Origin: an uncultured Gemmatimonadota bacterium
Lineage (GTDB): Bacteria > Gemmatimonadota > Gemmatimonadetes > Palauibacterales > Palauibacteraceae
Assembly (NCBI GenBank): GCA_913043255.1
Contig: CAJWLK010000009.1
Coordinates: 41,140-105,139, forward strand
Reading direction: 5' to 3'
DNA length: 64,000 nucleotides
Part shown: positions 21,834 to 30,955 of the stretch, in pieces
Layout of the letters: the number at the start of each line of letters is the position of its first letter
How positions within the stretch are numbered: position 1 is the stretch's first letter
The notes under the pieces: model-generated
Database searches by the model: none
The model's input: only the letters and a program-made list of their open reading frames with translations
What the model was told of the DNA's origin: nothing
Translations under genes and position numbers: made by a program

Positions 21834-22937
21834 TCAGCGCTCTATCGCAAGTGCACCCACACGTGCGGAATCCTCAATGAAAGCTTGAGCTGTCTCCCAT
21901 GACACCGTCATTCCGGTCATTGCATGAAGCCGAAGAGCTTCAAACCTCATAAAATCAGCTATCGAGAGGGTCGACCGATCTGATTGGTTTCTCATCTCAC
22001 AGACAATTGCTTCCCAATCTCCTTCATAGATCGTTCCGTTTGAAACCCGTACCCGATGGGGCACCTCCATCGAAGCCTCAGGCGGCCGCCCAAAAAGATC
22101 AAGTTGAGTTAGGCTGGGCCGTCCCACCCGTCCTGCGGCTTGTGCCTCTATCTCAGCCAAAATGCGATCTTCCGGGCTCGGATCGGCGGTCAGTTCTTCT
22201 AATACTGCGAGGTACGGCTGGAGTTCCGCGGAGTCAGGATCGAGACCATGCAGCCTCCGTTTGAGTTCGATAATTCGCCATGCTACAGCGGGGTCGCCAA
22301 CGTTCGGTGCCTGGATGGTCTCGAGTTGCTCTAACGCACCCCGGAAGTCTCCACGCTCGTAAAGAACATTCCCATATAGTGCCCGCGCACCCAGAAAATG
22401 GGGATCGAGCTTTGCGGCTTTGCGGCTCCAGAAAAGTGCGCTCTCTAAATCGCCACCACGATAAAATGTGAACGCTAGATCAAGAGCAGCATCAGGGCTC
22501 TGGGGATCAGTTTCCTGGGCGAGATGAAAGAACCTCTCGGCACGCTCTAAAAGGTTCTCACGAAGAAGACTACGACCCACACAAATCATAATTTCAATGT
22601 CATGATCGAAGCCTAGTTCAACCAGTCTATCAAATGCCCGAAAGGCTCCTGCCCGATCACCTAGCTTAAGCATTGCATCGCCAATGCCCGCTAGCGCTTC
22701 CTCATGCTCGCCTTCAATCTGGAGCGCCCGCCGAAACGCCTCTCTCGCAAAAACGTATTCCTCCCGAGCGAGGCGAGTGTATCCCATTGAGACAAGCAAT
22801 TCAGTAGAATCAGGATATTGATTTAGAGCATGCTTAAGAAGATCAAGTGCTTGATCGTAGTCACCGACCTCATACAGACGCTGTGCTTCAGCATCGTACT
22901 GGTCTCCGTCCCAGGAATTGGGCTGGTTTATACTCAA
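21834..22937 (-). CDS. cytoplasmic tetratricopeptide-repeat protein
   Basis: A 367-residue protein without signal peptide, built from at least six TPR units between residues 12 and 235. Examples are 'AQRLYEVGDYDQALDLLKHALNQYPDS', 'AREAFRRALQIEGEHEEALAGIGDAMLKLGD' and 'ALFWSRKAAKLDPHFLGARALYGNVLYERGD'. The C-terminal 100 residues form a different domain with 'VRVSNGTIYEGDWEAIVCEMRNQS', which I do not recognise. It is a single gene on the minus strand between the dehydrogenase and the CorC-like gene. It is probably an assembly scaffold. Confidence 0.75.
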   Translation of the reverse strand: MSINQPNSWDGDQYDAEAQRLYEVGDYDQALDLLKHALNQYPDSTELLVSMGYTRLAREEYVFAREAFRRALQIEGEHEEALAGIGDAMLKLGDRAGAFRAFDRLVELGFDHDIEIMICVGRSLLRENLLERAERFFHLAQETDPQSPDAALDLAFTFYRGGDLESALFWSRKAAKLDPHFLGARALYGNVLYERGDFRGALEQLETIQAPNVGDPAVAWRIIELKRRLHGLDPDSAELQPYLAVLEELTADPSPEDRILAEIEAQAAGRVGRPSLTQLDLFGRPPEASMEVPHRVRVSNGTIYEGDWEAIVCEMRNQSDRSTLSIADFMRFEALRLHAMTGMTVSWETAQAFIEDSARVGALAIER

Positions 22938-23036
22938 GATCGTTCCGACGGGTTGAAGCCATTCCTTGCTCGGACGCTCATAATATTCCGTCGTGATTGA
23001 ACTGAATAAGTGTTAACATTCTCACAGTAATGTTGC

Positions 23037-24395
23037 TCACAGAACGGACCTTTTGCGGAGTTTGACGAGGTTTTCGTCTGATATACCATGAAGCTGGACA
23101 CGTGTAACTCTGCGGTCCGTCAACTCGACAACTTCGACCGTTACAGCGCCTAGTGAAACCCGATCCCCTTCTTCGGGGATCCGTCCGAGTTCACCGATAA
23201 TAAAGCCCGCTACGGTGTCATACTGCTCTGCCTCAAGAACCTTTTCAAGATCTAACCAATCGAGAAGATCCGAGATGGAGCACCCACCATCAATTGCAAT
23301 CCTACCATCACGATCTACAGAAATGCTCTGCTCCGCCACATCGTGTTCGTCATAAATTTCGCCCACAATTTCTTCTAGCAAATCTTCCAGCGTGACGACC
23401 CCATCCGTCCCCCCAAATTCATCGACGACCACCGCCATGTGCGTCTTTCGCGCGCGAAGCTCAGCCAGCAGATCATCGATTGCTTTCGTATCCGGGACAA
23501 AAACCGCCTCTCGCATCACTTCACGAGCGGTCCGAGTTGAAGGCTGTTCACCCATGATCTCTGATAAGAGGTCCTTTACCACCACAATGCCGATGATTTC
23601 GTCGAGTGAATCCTCGATGACCGGGAGGCGAGAGAAGCCCGATTCCTCTGCAATCTCAAGAATACGGTCCGGCGTGGCGACAGATTCAACAGCCACAATA
23701 TCCGGTCGAGGAGTCATAACTTCCCGAGTCATGGTACGTGTAAGTTCAAACACACCCTCAATCATGGCCTGCTCGTCCTCTTCGACAATCCCTTCCCGGC
23801 GACTCTCACGAACAAGTATCTCGATCTCGTCAGGGCTATGGGCGTGTTCAAGACCGTGCGACACCGTCGGCACACGGATCAGCTTGAGGAAGAAACGAGC
23901 TGATCCATTGAGGAACCAAATCCCGGGCCACATGATCCGGTTAAAGGTCAGCAGTGGGCCCGCTACGTATCGACTCACCGCTTCAGGTCGAAGCAACGCA
24001 ACCGTTTTGGGTGCCAGTTCTCCAAGCACAATGTGTAGATACGTAATGAGGAGGAATGCGATGATGATAGCAGTAGTGTGGATCGCAGCTGGGGACGTCG
24101 AAAAGCCTGATGCCGCAAACAAGGGTTCAAGGGAACCGGCCACTGCTGGCTCACCTATCCAACCTAGGCCAAGAGAGGCAAGAGTAATTCCCAGTTGAGT
24201 TCCTGAAATGGCTTGGTCAAGATCACGTTGAGCAGTCTGCGCCCGCCGTGCGAGGCGATCTCCACTATCCGCGAGTTCATCTATTCGCGTACTCCGCGCG
24301 CTAACGAGCGCAAATTCAGCAGCAACGAAAAAGCCGTTCGCCACGACTAAAGCCAATACTGCGGCAAGCCGGAACACCAACCCAAGGTCCATCAC
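23037..24395 (-). CDS. CNNM/CBS-domain membrane protein (CorC/HlyC type)
   Basis: A 452-residue protein with the usual three-part layout. An N-terminal CNNM membrane domain (about 1-195) opens with 'VANGFFVAAEFALVSARSTRI' and has three or four hydrophobic segments. A tandem CBS pair (about 210-330) contains 'EVMTPRPDIVAVE' and 'FSRLPVIEDSLDEIIGIVVVKDLL'. A C-terminal CorC_HlyC domain (about 350-440) contains 'YDTVAGFIIGELGRIPEEGD'. These proteins are thought to handle Mg2+/cobalt efflux and are often misnamed haemolysins. The ending 'ENLVKLRKRSVL' is basic. No metal-transporter partner is adjacent. Confidence 0.9.
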   Translation of the reverse strand: MMDLGLVFRLAAVLALVVANGFFVAAEFALVSARSTRIDELADSGDRLARRAQTAQRDLDQAISGTQLGITLASLGLGWIGEPAVAGSLEPLFAASGFSTSPAAIHTTAIIIAFLLITYLHIVLGELAPKTVALLRPEAVSRYVAGPLLTFNRIMWPGIWFLNGSARFFLKLIRVPTVSHGLEHAHSPDEIEILVRESRREGIVEEDEQAMIEGVFELTRTMTREVMTPRPDIVAVESVATPDRILEIAEESGFSRLPVIEDSLDEIIGIVVVKDLLSEIMGEQPSTRTAREVMREAVFVPDTKAIDDLLAELRARKTHMAVVVDEFGGTDGVVTLEDLLEEIVGEIYDEHDVAEQSISVDRDGRIAIDGGCSISDLLDWLDLEKVLEAEQYDTVAGFIIGELGRIPEEGDRVSLGAVTVEVVELTDRRVTRVQLHGISDENLVKLRKRSVL

Positions 24396-24553
24396 CGGTC
24401 CATCACCGCAAGGATACCTGCGCCTCCAGAAATTGGAAGGCGATTCGGGCAGTACGTCTGGTCGTCAAAATCAGACCTGGAACCCCTGCCGATGGTCGCC
24501 GAACGAACCCAGTTCGTATAGATCCCGGTTCGTCCAGGGCTACAGGGTTTTGT

Positions 24554-24880
24554 TCAGGCTGCGTTCACCTCGCCGGCATCGATCATCTCATTCTCCTCAA
24601 CTTCCGTCACTGTTTCAACCGGTGTTTCCTTAGTGTCCGTACCCGAGCTTCCACCATGCGGAATCGGAGGTGCGCAGTAGCGCTCACCTATAGTTCTGAG
24701 ACTCGTGAGATCCTCTTCTGAAAGCTCAGGGTATTGCTCGCGAAGATACTGCATTGTTTCGGTGAACCACTTTTCGCGCTCTTCGTTTTCTGCTTCCAAT
24801 ACACCGCAACGACGAATATGACTAAAGAGTTCATCCCGTACTCGGTCGATCGAACTCTGCTCTTGGCTTCCCTTGCTCAA
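24554..24880 (-). CDS. small acidic protein of unknown function
   Basis: About 108 residues, not recognised. The frame has an ATG at 24892, but the GGGAGG overlapping it is better read as the ribosome-binding site for TTG at 24880 (or GTG at 24883), so the shorter form is given. The N-terminal 70 residues look helical ('VRDELFSHIRR', 'REKWFTETMQYLREQYPELSEEDLTSLRTIGERYC'). The tail is Thr/Glu-rich and probably disordered. It contains two cysteines about 40 residues apart. It lies between the CorC-like and DUF3108 genes on the same strand. Confidence 0.5.
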   Translation of the reverse strand: MSKGSQEQSSIDRVRDELFSHIRRCGVLEAENEEREKWFTETMQYLREQYPELSEEDLTSLRTIGERYCAPPIPHGGSSGTDTKETPVETVTEVEENEMIDAGEVNAA

Positions 24881-24999
24881 CACACCTCCCATTTAACGGT
24901 CGTCTAAGATTTTACCGAAATTTGGTGCAGTCACCAACTCGATCAAGCTAAGGCGAATTGGCGCCCAAGCAAAAATGAGTCGTGGTGTTTAGCTACGAT

Positions 25000-25836
25000 T
25001 CAAGCGCCCACCTCAAATCGTCGCAAATACATGTTCACCTCTCCAATCCCCATCTTGGTCTTGAGCTGTACTATCAATCGGCGCTCGTCATCGGAAATGT
25101 ACACCTCCGCCTCTCCATCCTCTGAAAATAGACCATCTGCCTGAATGATGGGACGGACGACAATGGTCTTAAATGTACCCGACCGAACACGTACTCGCTC
25201 TCGTCTTAATACTTCCAATACTACCGGATTACCCTCATCTTCGAAGTAACCGTTGAATGTGTAGGTTCGCCCCACTTCAAGTGGCAATGTCCTGATCAAA
25301 TAAAGATAAGATATTTCGTCCAAGGCGCCGACAGGGATCGGCAAGTCCCTGTGTTTAGGATGTGCTTTGTACTCACCGACCTCCTCATCCCAATCCTCTC
25401 GTGTTACAGTGCCGACATCGTGATACAACTCGAAACGTCTATGTCGTCGATACCCACCCTCTCTTAGGACCTGCTCGAATCGCATTGACCGATAGGGGTT
25501 GCTCGCGAGCCAACTTACAGTCCGATCATCGATCTTATAGACTGGTATACCGCCATCAATCTCAAAAGCCAGTCGGAAAGTTGACGTCTCTCGGATCGAT
25601 TCTTCCGCTTCTATACGGAGGTGTGCCCTACCAATGTGAACAGGCCCGAAGGTGACATCGTACTCGGCCTCTTCTCCAACCCTGAACGGCCACACAGGGA
25701 AGATCGCGTCAGGGTTTCCTGCAGTCGCTCCGCGTGAGGCTAGCTCGTTCTGGCCACTTGCAGTCATCGTCCCTGCAGCAGTGATAATCGTGACCCAGAC
25801 AATCAACACAAACCCTCGCATGTTAAACCATTGCAT
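25000..25836 (-). CDS. DUF3108-family exported protein
   Basis: A 278-residue protein with a signal peptide (about 1-28, ending 'TAAGTMTASGQ') and a DUF3108-like domain. Its typical opening is 'WPFRVGEEAEYDVTFGPVHIGRAHLRIE', followed by 'SMRFEQVLREGGYRRHRRFELYHDVGTVT', an 'LPLEVGRTYTFNGYFEDEGNPVVLEVL' region and 'TIVVRPIIQADGLF'. The pattern is a beta-rich lipocalin/LolA-like fold found in envelope loci. Function is unknown. Its start overlaps the end of the GT2 gene (ATG 25836, or an alternative ATG at 25821 right after the GT2 stop), so it belongs to the envelope operon. Confidence 0.75.
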   Translation of the reverse strand: MQWFNMRGFVLIVWVTIITAAGTMTASGQNELASRGATAGNPDAIFPVWPFRVGEEAEYDVTFGPVHIGRAHLRIEAEESIRETSTFRLAFEIDGGIPVYKIDDRTVSWLASNPYRSMRFEQVLREGGYRRHRRFELYHDVGTVTREDWDEEVGEYKAHPKHRDLPIPVGALDEISYLYLIRTLPLEVGRTYTFNGYFEDEGNPVVLEVLRRERVRVRSGTFKTIVVRPIIQADGLFSEDGEAEVYISDDERRLIVQLKTKMGIGEVNMYLRRFEVGA

Positions 25837-26578
25837 TAAGGTTGCTCACCAGTTTTCGGATTGCCGGGTCACGGCTTGCCCGAATCAGGCCGTAGAGCTC
25901 TCGCCAAGCGCGGTATCGTGAGTCACGATACCGTCGGGTTTTTATCGACTCTGCACGAATCTCTTCAAACCGACGGAGGAATTTTCCCACTCTGAGCAAG
26001 AGTTCTGCATTCGCCGCCCAACCTTCATGGTTCAGAACTTGACCCCGCGAATCACTTTCATCTATCGCGCGGGCTAAAACGAACAAACGATATAGACGCA
26101 AGCTCGCGAATGGGTCATCGACCAACTTTGTAGTGTGCAGGCCCCGTGCAAGTTGTTGGCCAGCAATACGCGTAAACCGTCGCGCAAATGGTTCATTGGG
26201 AACTGATCCGACTGTGACAAGGTCTGCCCCGCCCTCAAAGCGCCGCATCATCTCGCATATACGTTCCGGGGAGTCAGAAAAGTCACCCTGCATGGTGACC
26301 AAAGCATCACGCTTCGGGTACGTCGAGCGCTTCAAGGCAGCTTTGATCAGCCTTTCAAGACTCGCCGCGTATCCTTTTCTAACGTCATTATGAAAGAAAG
26401 TCATAGGAAGAAAGTGCTCATATTGTGACAATGTTTCGCTGGTCCCATCATTCGAAGCATCGTCGCAAATAAGCACATGATACTCACGCTGCTCTCCGTA
26501 TAAGATCTCACGGATCCGCCACAGAAGTGGACCAATCGTCTCACGTTCGTTTCGAACTGGTATGCCGATATATATCAC
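25823..26578 (-). CDS. family 2 glycosyltransferase
   Basis: A 251-residue cytoplasmic GT-A enzyme resembling dolichyl-phosphate-mannose-synthase-type GT2 proteins. It has 'IYIGIPVRNERETIGPLLWRIREIL' at the N-terminus, 'VLICDDASNDGTSETL' as the nucleotide-sugar strand-loop, 'VTMQGDFSDSPE' where the family DxD motif lies (GDFSD here), and 'DPFASLRLYRLFVLARAI' later. No C-terminal membrane segments are present. It lies in an operon with the lipid acyltransferase, flippase and GT9 genes, so it probably modifies lipid A, LPS core or another envelope glycolipid. Donor and acceptor are unknown. Confidence 0.8.
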   Translation of the reverse strand: MIYIGIPVRNERETIGPLLWRIREILYGEQREYHVLICDDASNDGTSETLSQYEHFLPMTFFHNDVRKGYAASLERLIKAALKRSTYPKRDALVTMQGDFSDSPERICEMMRRFEGGADLVTVGSVPNEPFARRFTRIAGQQLARGLHTTKLVDDPFASLRLYRLFVLARAIDESDSRGQVLNHEGWAANAELLLRVGKFLRRFEEIRAESIKTRRYRDSRYRAWRELYGLIRASRDPAIRKLVSNLNAMV

Positions 26579-26605
26579 GATCTCAACGCAGATCCTTGAT
26601 CAAGG

Positions 26606-27541
26606 TTATCCCTTTACCATTGCGTGCAAATGCTCGTTCGTCCATGCCTTAGCCGCGCGGGTTCCTTTCCAGCGGCGATGAAACCAAAAGTACTGCTCCG
26701 GATGATCTTGTACGTAACGCTCGAGAGCCAGAACCCAACGGCGAGTAAGCTCCAATTGGTCGGTTTCCTCAGCAACCACCTCGCCACCGTGTATTTTTTC
26801 GAATCGGAAATGGTATTCTTCGCCGTCACATAAATTAACCGCGAGGAAGAGGGGGACGCGTGCCCCAAGACACAATCGAGCAGGTCCGAGTGTAGTCCAC
26901 GCAGGGCGCCCGAAAAACTCAACAGGTGCTGAGCCACGACGAGTATGTTGGTCGGCGACAAGCACCAATATGCGACCGTCATGCAGTGCCTGAACAAGCC
27001 GTCGCGAGTGTGAATCTCTGTAGACAATTTCTAACTCCATGCGCTCCTGCATAGCAGCGAAACGACGGTCTGAGATAGCAGTCAGTGAGTGTTGGCGTTG
27101 AGCTATGGTGGTAGTCGGAAACCCCAACCATGCCGCATAGGCCGCAGCCAACCAAAAATTTCCGATGTGCCCAGTCACGATGACTGCTCCACCATCTAGG
27201 GTCATCGCCCCTTCAAGCATCCCTGCAGCGTCGTCAAGATCAGAAATCTTGGCAAGGTTTTGTTCGATTCTCGAAGGGTTAGCCAACACCGTGGCAAGTT
27301 CTCCACCAAAGTGTCGATAACAACCTCGGGCAGTCTCCTGAATCCATGTGGAATCCACATCTGGAAAGCTAGCAGCCAGTTGTTCCTCGACTACCCGTCG
27401 ACGGATTCCCATCGGACGATAAGCGGCATTACTTAAGAACGCTCCTGCCGCACGGCTTACCTTCTCCGGCATAGTACGCCATAATGCATCCAGGCCCCAG
27501 GCAGCTGGAATAACAGCTCGCCTCACCACACGAGAGATCAA
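26606..27541 (-). CDS. LpxL/HtrB-family lipid acyltransferase with altered catalytic motif
   Basis: A 311-residue inner-membrane protein homologous to Kdo2-lipid A late acyltransferases. Family landmarks are present: 'EEQLAASFPDV', 'CYRHFGGELATVL', the 'GHIGNFWLAA' active-site loop, 'VLVADQH..RGSAPVEFFGRPAWTTLGPARL' and a C-terminal 'HPEQYFWFHRRWKG'. The catalytic H(x4)E dyad is incomplete: H125 is present, but the position normally held by Glu/Asp is W130. The gene overlaps the upstream ABC transporter gene as ATGA, so it is co-translated with the flippase. It may act on a different acyl donor or be a non-catalytic paralogue. Confidence 0.82.
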   Translation of the reverse strand: MISRVVRRAVIPAAWGLDALWRTMPEKVSRAAGAFLSNAAYRPMGIRRRVVEEQLAASFPDVDSTWIQETARGCYRHFGGELATVLANPSRIEQNLAKISDLDDAAGMLEGAMTLDGGAVIVTGHIGNFWLAAAYAAWLGFPTTTIAQRQHSLTAISDRRFAAMQERMELEIVYRDSHSRRLVQALHDGRILVLVADQHTRRGSAPVEFFGRPAWTTLGPARLCLGARVPLFLAVNLCDGEEYHFRFEKIHGGEVVAEETDQLELTRRWVLALERYVQDHPEQYFWFHRRWKGTRAAKAWTNEHLHAMVKG

Positions 27542-29385
27542 GTCGGAACACTCCGCCTTGGCTCTGCCTGGTGACCAAATAGCCTACGATACACGCCCGG
27601 ACGACTCATAAGAGTTTCATGTGTACCCCTATCGACAATCCGCCCCTCGTCAAGCACAAAAATCTTATCGACTTCGCGCACGGTAGATAGGCGGTGTGCA
27701 ATCACAATCACAGTCCTCCCACGAAAAAGCTCCGCCAAGCCAGCCTTGATCGAGAGTTCACTCTCCGCATCTAGCGCAGATGTCGCTTCGTCCAGAATCA
27801 GAATCGGAGGGTCGCGAAGAACAGCGCGGGCAATCCCTATACGCTGCCGTTGTCCACCTGACAAACGAACTCCTCGGTCACCAAGTATTGTGTCGTATCC
27901 ATCTGGAAGGTCCATAACAAAGTCATGCGCAAAAGCTGCACGAGATGCAGCTTCGACGGCACTTCGTGACGGATCCGGATCACCGTATGCAATGTTCGCT
28001 TCTACAGTATCATGGAGGATTGTTGTCTCCTGACTCACAATTCCAATCAGATGACGGAGTGATACTGTCGTGAACTCGCGAATATCAGTCCCATCTATCG
28101 TCACATGACCTTCTTGTGGATCAGAAAAACGTGGAAGTAGATCAACAAGCGTGCTCTTTCCACTACCTGAGGGTCCAACCAATGCAATCACGTGTCCCTT
28201 GGTAATCGTAAGATTTAGATTGCGGAGAATCTTGCGTTCAGGTTCATAGGAGAAATTTACACCCTCAAAACAAATTTCGTCCTCAATACCCATCGCTGTG
28301 AGCACCCCTCCTGAGGGTTCTGGCGCTTGGTCAAGAATCGAAAAAAATCGTTCGGCCGCAGTTAGTCCTTGCTGCAAAGCCGCCGGGTATTGTGCCAGCG
28401 CCTTGATGGGCGAGATAGCTCGAAGTGCGACAGTGACGAAAGCCAGAAACTGCTCCGGACCCAACGTTCCCGCTTCGATTACAAGAGCTGCCCCAACCCA
28501 AATAAGACCGACGGCCACGACACTCGCTAAAACTTCTGAGAGCGGCGAGGCGAGTTGTTGGGTAGCAGCCGCATGAATACGGCGGCGGCCATATCGATCA
28601 GATCGAATGCGAAAGCGTTTTTCTTCATAGTCTTCCGCACTCCACAATTTCACAAGTCGAATCCCATTAAGTGACTCTTGGAGTGTAGCTAGAAGTTCTC
28701 CTTGATCGTGGTATACCCGTCGAAACCTATTTCTGAGACGTCGGAATAACGGTTGCATCGTTAAAAGAAGAAGGGGCACAAGGATAAGTGCGATGATTGC
28801 AAGCTGCCACGAAATTGCGCATAAGACAGCTGCGTATGCCACGGCAGTTGCACATTGGCGTATCGCTTGCGCAAGAGCATCCGTTACAACGGGTTTTGAT
28901 TCGTTCGTGTCCGATAGCACTCTTGTCAGAAGTTGACCTAACTTCTGACTCTCGAAGAACGCCATAGGAAGACGCTGGAGTCGTGCGTGCACAGTGTCTC
29001 GGACATCTCGAACGAAAAATTCCTGCACACGTATAGATAATACCTTGCCCGAGTAGAGAAATACGTTCTTTAAGAGGAGTGCACACAATGCGAGAAGGCA
29101 CACTACTCGCAATCCATCAAGCCCCTCAACACCGGTGAGCCAGTGCCCTGCTACGTTATCAATCAGCCTCTCAGCAGCGTTTCGACCTCCATCGGGTACT
29201 AGGGGACCCATGCTGAAGAGTGATCGAAGCATGGGCACAAGAAGTAAAAGACTGAACGCTTCGAAAAAGGCGGCGAAAACACCGAGAACAATGCCGGCCA
29301 CAAAAATAGTACGGTACGGCTTGAGGAAGCCCAATAGTCGGAAAAACAACGATCGACCGGTAAGAGTCTCGATGGCCTTGGTCAA
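27538..29385 (-). CDS. msbA: MsbA-type lipid flippase ABC transporter
   Basis: A 615-residue half-transporter with a six-helix transmembrane domain (about 20-330) and a C-terminal ATPase. It has Walker A GPSGSGKST, the Q-loop, signature LSGGQRQRIG, Walker B ILILDEATSALD and the H-loop VIAHRLSTV. Such proteins flip lipid A-core or other lipid-linked sugars from the inner to the outer leaflet. It overlaps the LpxL-like gene (ATGA) and the RR-PglZ gene (ATGA) and lies near lptF/lptG, which supports a lipid A/LPS role. Assignment to MsbA rather than another exporter rests mainly on context. Confidence 0.85.
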   Translation of the reverse strand: MTKAIETLTGRSLFFRLLGFLKPYRTIFVAGIVLGVFAAFFEAFSLLLLVPMLRSLFSMGPLVPDGGRNAAERLIDNVAGHWLTGVEGLDGLRVVCLLALCALLLKNVFLYSGKVLSIRVQEFFVRDVRDTVHARLQRLPMAFFESQKLGQLLTRVLSDTNESKPVVTDALAQAIRQCATAVAYAAVLCAISWQLAIIALILVPLLLLTMQPLFRRLRNRFRRVYHDQGELLATLQESLNGIRLVKLWSAEDYEEKRFRIRSDRYGRRRIHAAATQQLASPLSEVLASVVAVGLIWVGAALVIEAGTLGPEQFLAFVTVALRAISPIKALAQYPAALQQGLTAAERFFSILDQAPEPSGGVLTAMGIEDEICFEGVNFSYEPERKILRNLNLTITKGHVIALVGPSGSGKSTLVDLLPRFSDPQEGHVTIDGTDIREFTTVSLRHLIGIVSQETTILHDTVEANIAYGDPDPSRSAVEAASRAAFAHDFVMDLPDGYDTILGDRGVRLSGGQRQRIGIARAVLRDPPILILDEATSALDAESELSIKAGLAELFRGRTVIVIAHRLSTVREVDKIFVLDEGRIVDRGTHETLMSRPGVYRRLFGHQAEPRRSVPT

Positions 29386-30953
29386 CGAGGAGTAAGCAAA
29401 GCAACGGGAAGCACCATCTCATCGGGGCTAACGCCACCGTGCAGAAAGTTGTCGCGATATCGATTCTGGTACTCACGGAGCTTGGTCGGGTACACAAAGA
29501 AATAGTCCTCGCGACACAAGGCATACCTCTGGTTCATACTGCCCGGCGGTAACCGCAGTTCGTCCGCGTCACCCGTTAAGAAGGCTGCATCTGGATTGTC
29601 TACTCGAAGGTCTTCACCGAATTTATAGCGAAGGTTCGCCGTTGCATCCCGTTTAGCATATATCGTGGCCGGACGATGACAATGCACCGAACCATGGTCC
29701 GTTGTGAGGAGAACACGGACTCCCCGTTGGGCAGCAAGTTTGAGAGCGGCAAGAGCAGGCGACCGTTCAAACCAAGTCACCGTAAGAGACCGAAGTGCAC
29801 TTGTATCTCGCGCCATTTCCCAGATTAACCGTGACTCGGCCCGACCGTGTGTAAGCATGTCGACAAATCCAAATACAAGAGCGGTTGCCGAAGGACTCGA
29901 CAGATATCCACCGAGTCGATTTAACATCGCCTTTCCTTGGGCAGCAGTGAAGATTTTCTCGTAGTGGGTCGGGAGTTTGGCTCCAGCCAATTTGTGTATG
30001 ACCCCCTTGAACAACTCATCTTCAAAGGAATTGAAACCAATTTGGTCACCTCGCTCCCACCACTCTGGGCGCATCTCAGCCAATTCATCCGGGAAGACGG
30101 CACCGAAGAGTGCATTTCGGGCAAATGGCGTCGCTGTTGGGAGTATCGAAGCGTACAACTCTTCTTCTATTTCAAAATACTCACTGAGTATCGGCATTAT
30201 TGCACGCCATTGTCCGAGCTGCATGCAGTCCATTACGACAAAAACACCGGAAGGATCTTCACTAAGGATAGGCTGAAAGAAGCGGCTTAAGATGTCGACT
30301 GAGAGCGTTGGGCCAGACTCGCCGTCTTCATGCACCCAATCCCCATATTGCTCTGCAACCAAATCGCAAAAACCTCGACTCAAGTCCAACATCAGCGAAC
30401 GCAATATGTCGCCGAACCCGGTTTCGCCAGCGCCTTCGAGTTTTAGATCCCAATCGACAAGCTCTGAATAGAGACTAGCCCAATCCGTCCATGACGATGC
30501 GGAGGCTAGCATCTCACGAAGTTCTCCAAACCGGCGTGAAAAATCGCGAGCAATCTGCTCGTGTTGGAGTGCCGGTCCAGCGAGAATCCGAGTGACGACT
30601 GATAATACTTGCCGAGGGCTCGTTGGCTTTACGATGTAGTCATCTGCTCGTCGACCAATAGCCTCATGCATTGTCGAGTCTTCTTCACTCTTAGTAACCA
30701 TGACTACTGGTAATCGAGGAGAACCAGAGCGCACTCTTTCAAGCACTTCGATCCCTCTGAGACCAGGCATCTGTTCGTCAAGCAGGACCAAATCGTATGA
30801 GCGTGTGGACAACAGTTCCAGCGCATCTTGACCGTTCATAGTAGCATCGACGGAATAACCTGCGGATTGAAGCAACATCAGATGCGGGCGCAGTAAATCG
30901 ACTTCATCATCCACCCATAAGATGCGCCCAAAAGTAGGCTTCAATGCCTCCAT
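29382..30953 (-). CDS. porX: response regulator with PglZ-type phosphodiesterase domain (PorX-like)
   Basis: A 523-residue fusion. Residues 9-125 are a receiver domain with acidic D15/D16, phospho-acceptor D59 (VLLDEQMPG), T87 and K109. After a helical linker (about 130-215), residues 225-523 form an alkaline-phosphatase-superfamily PglZ domain with 'VFVVMDCMQLGQW', the nucleophile-region 'ILPTATPFARNALF', and 'LLTTDHGSVH' metal-site motifs. PorX proteins of this architecture are known in Bacteroidota, where they regulate type IX secretion and hydrolyse cyclic oligonucleotide or phosphodiester substrates. Here it sits inside an envelope operon, two bases downstream of GT9 and overlapping msbA. 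No histidine kinase (PorY) is nearby. The 'porX' label is by architecture. Confidence 0.85.
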   Translation of the reverse strand: MEALKPTFGRILWVDDEVDLLRPHLMLLQSAGYSVDATMNGQDALELLSTRSYDLVLLDEQMPGLRGIEVLERVRSGSPRLPVVMVTKSEEDSTMHEAIGRRADDYIVKPTSPRQVLSVVTRILAGPALQHEQIARDFSRRFGELREMLASASSWTDWASLYSELVDWDLKLEGAGETGFGDILRSLMLDLSRGFCDLVAEQYGDWVHEDGESGPTLSVDILSRFFQPILSEDPSGVFVVMDCMQLGQWRAIMPILSEYFEIEEELYASILPTATPFARNALFGAVFPDELAEMRPEWWERGDQIGFNSFEDELFKGVIHKLAGAKLPTHYEKIFTAAQGKAMLNRLGGYLSSPSATALVFGFVDMLTHGRAESRLIWEMARDTSALRSLTVTWFERSPALAALKLAAQRGVRVLLTTDHGSVHCHRPATIYAKRDATANLRYKFGEDLRVDNPDAAFLTGDADELRLPPGSMNQRYALCREDYFFVYPTKLREYQNRYRDNFLHGGVSPDEMVLPVALLTPR

Positions 30954-30955
30954 AC

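Noticed and set aside
23392..24198. 268-codon open frame on the plus strand
   Set aside because: Opposite the CorC-like gene, low-complexity Ser/Arg composition, no ribosome-binding site.
21798..24457. Shared short string CGGGCAGTACG at about 21797 and 24447
   Set aside because: An 11-base match in two gene-free stretches, with no further similarity around it. Chance is enough to explain it.
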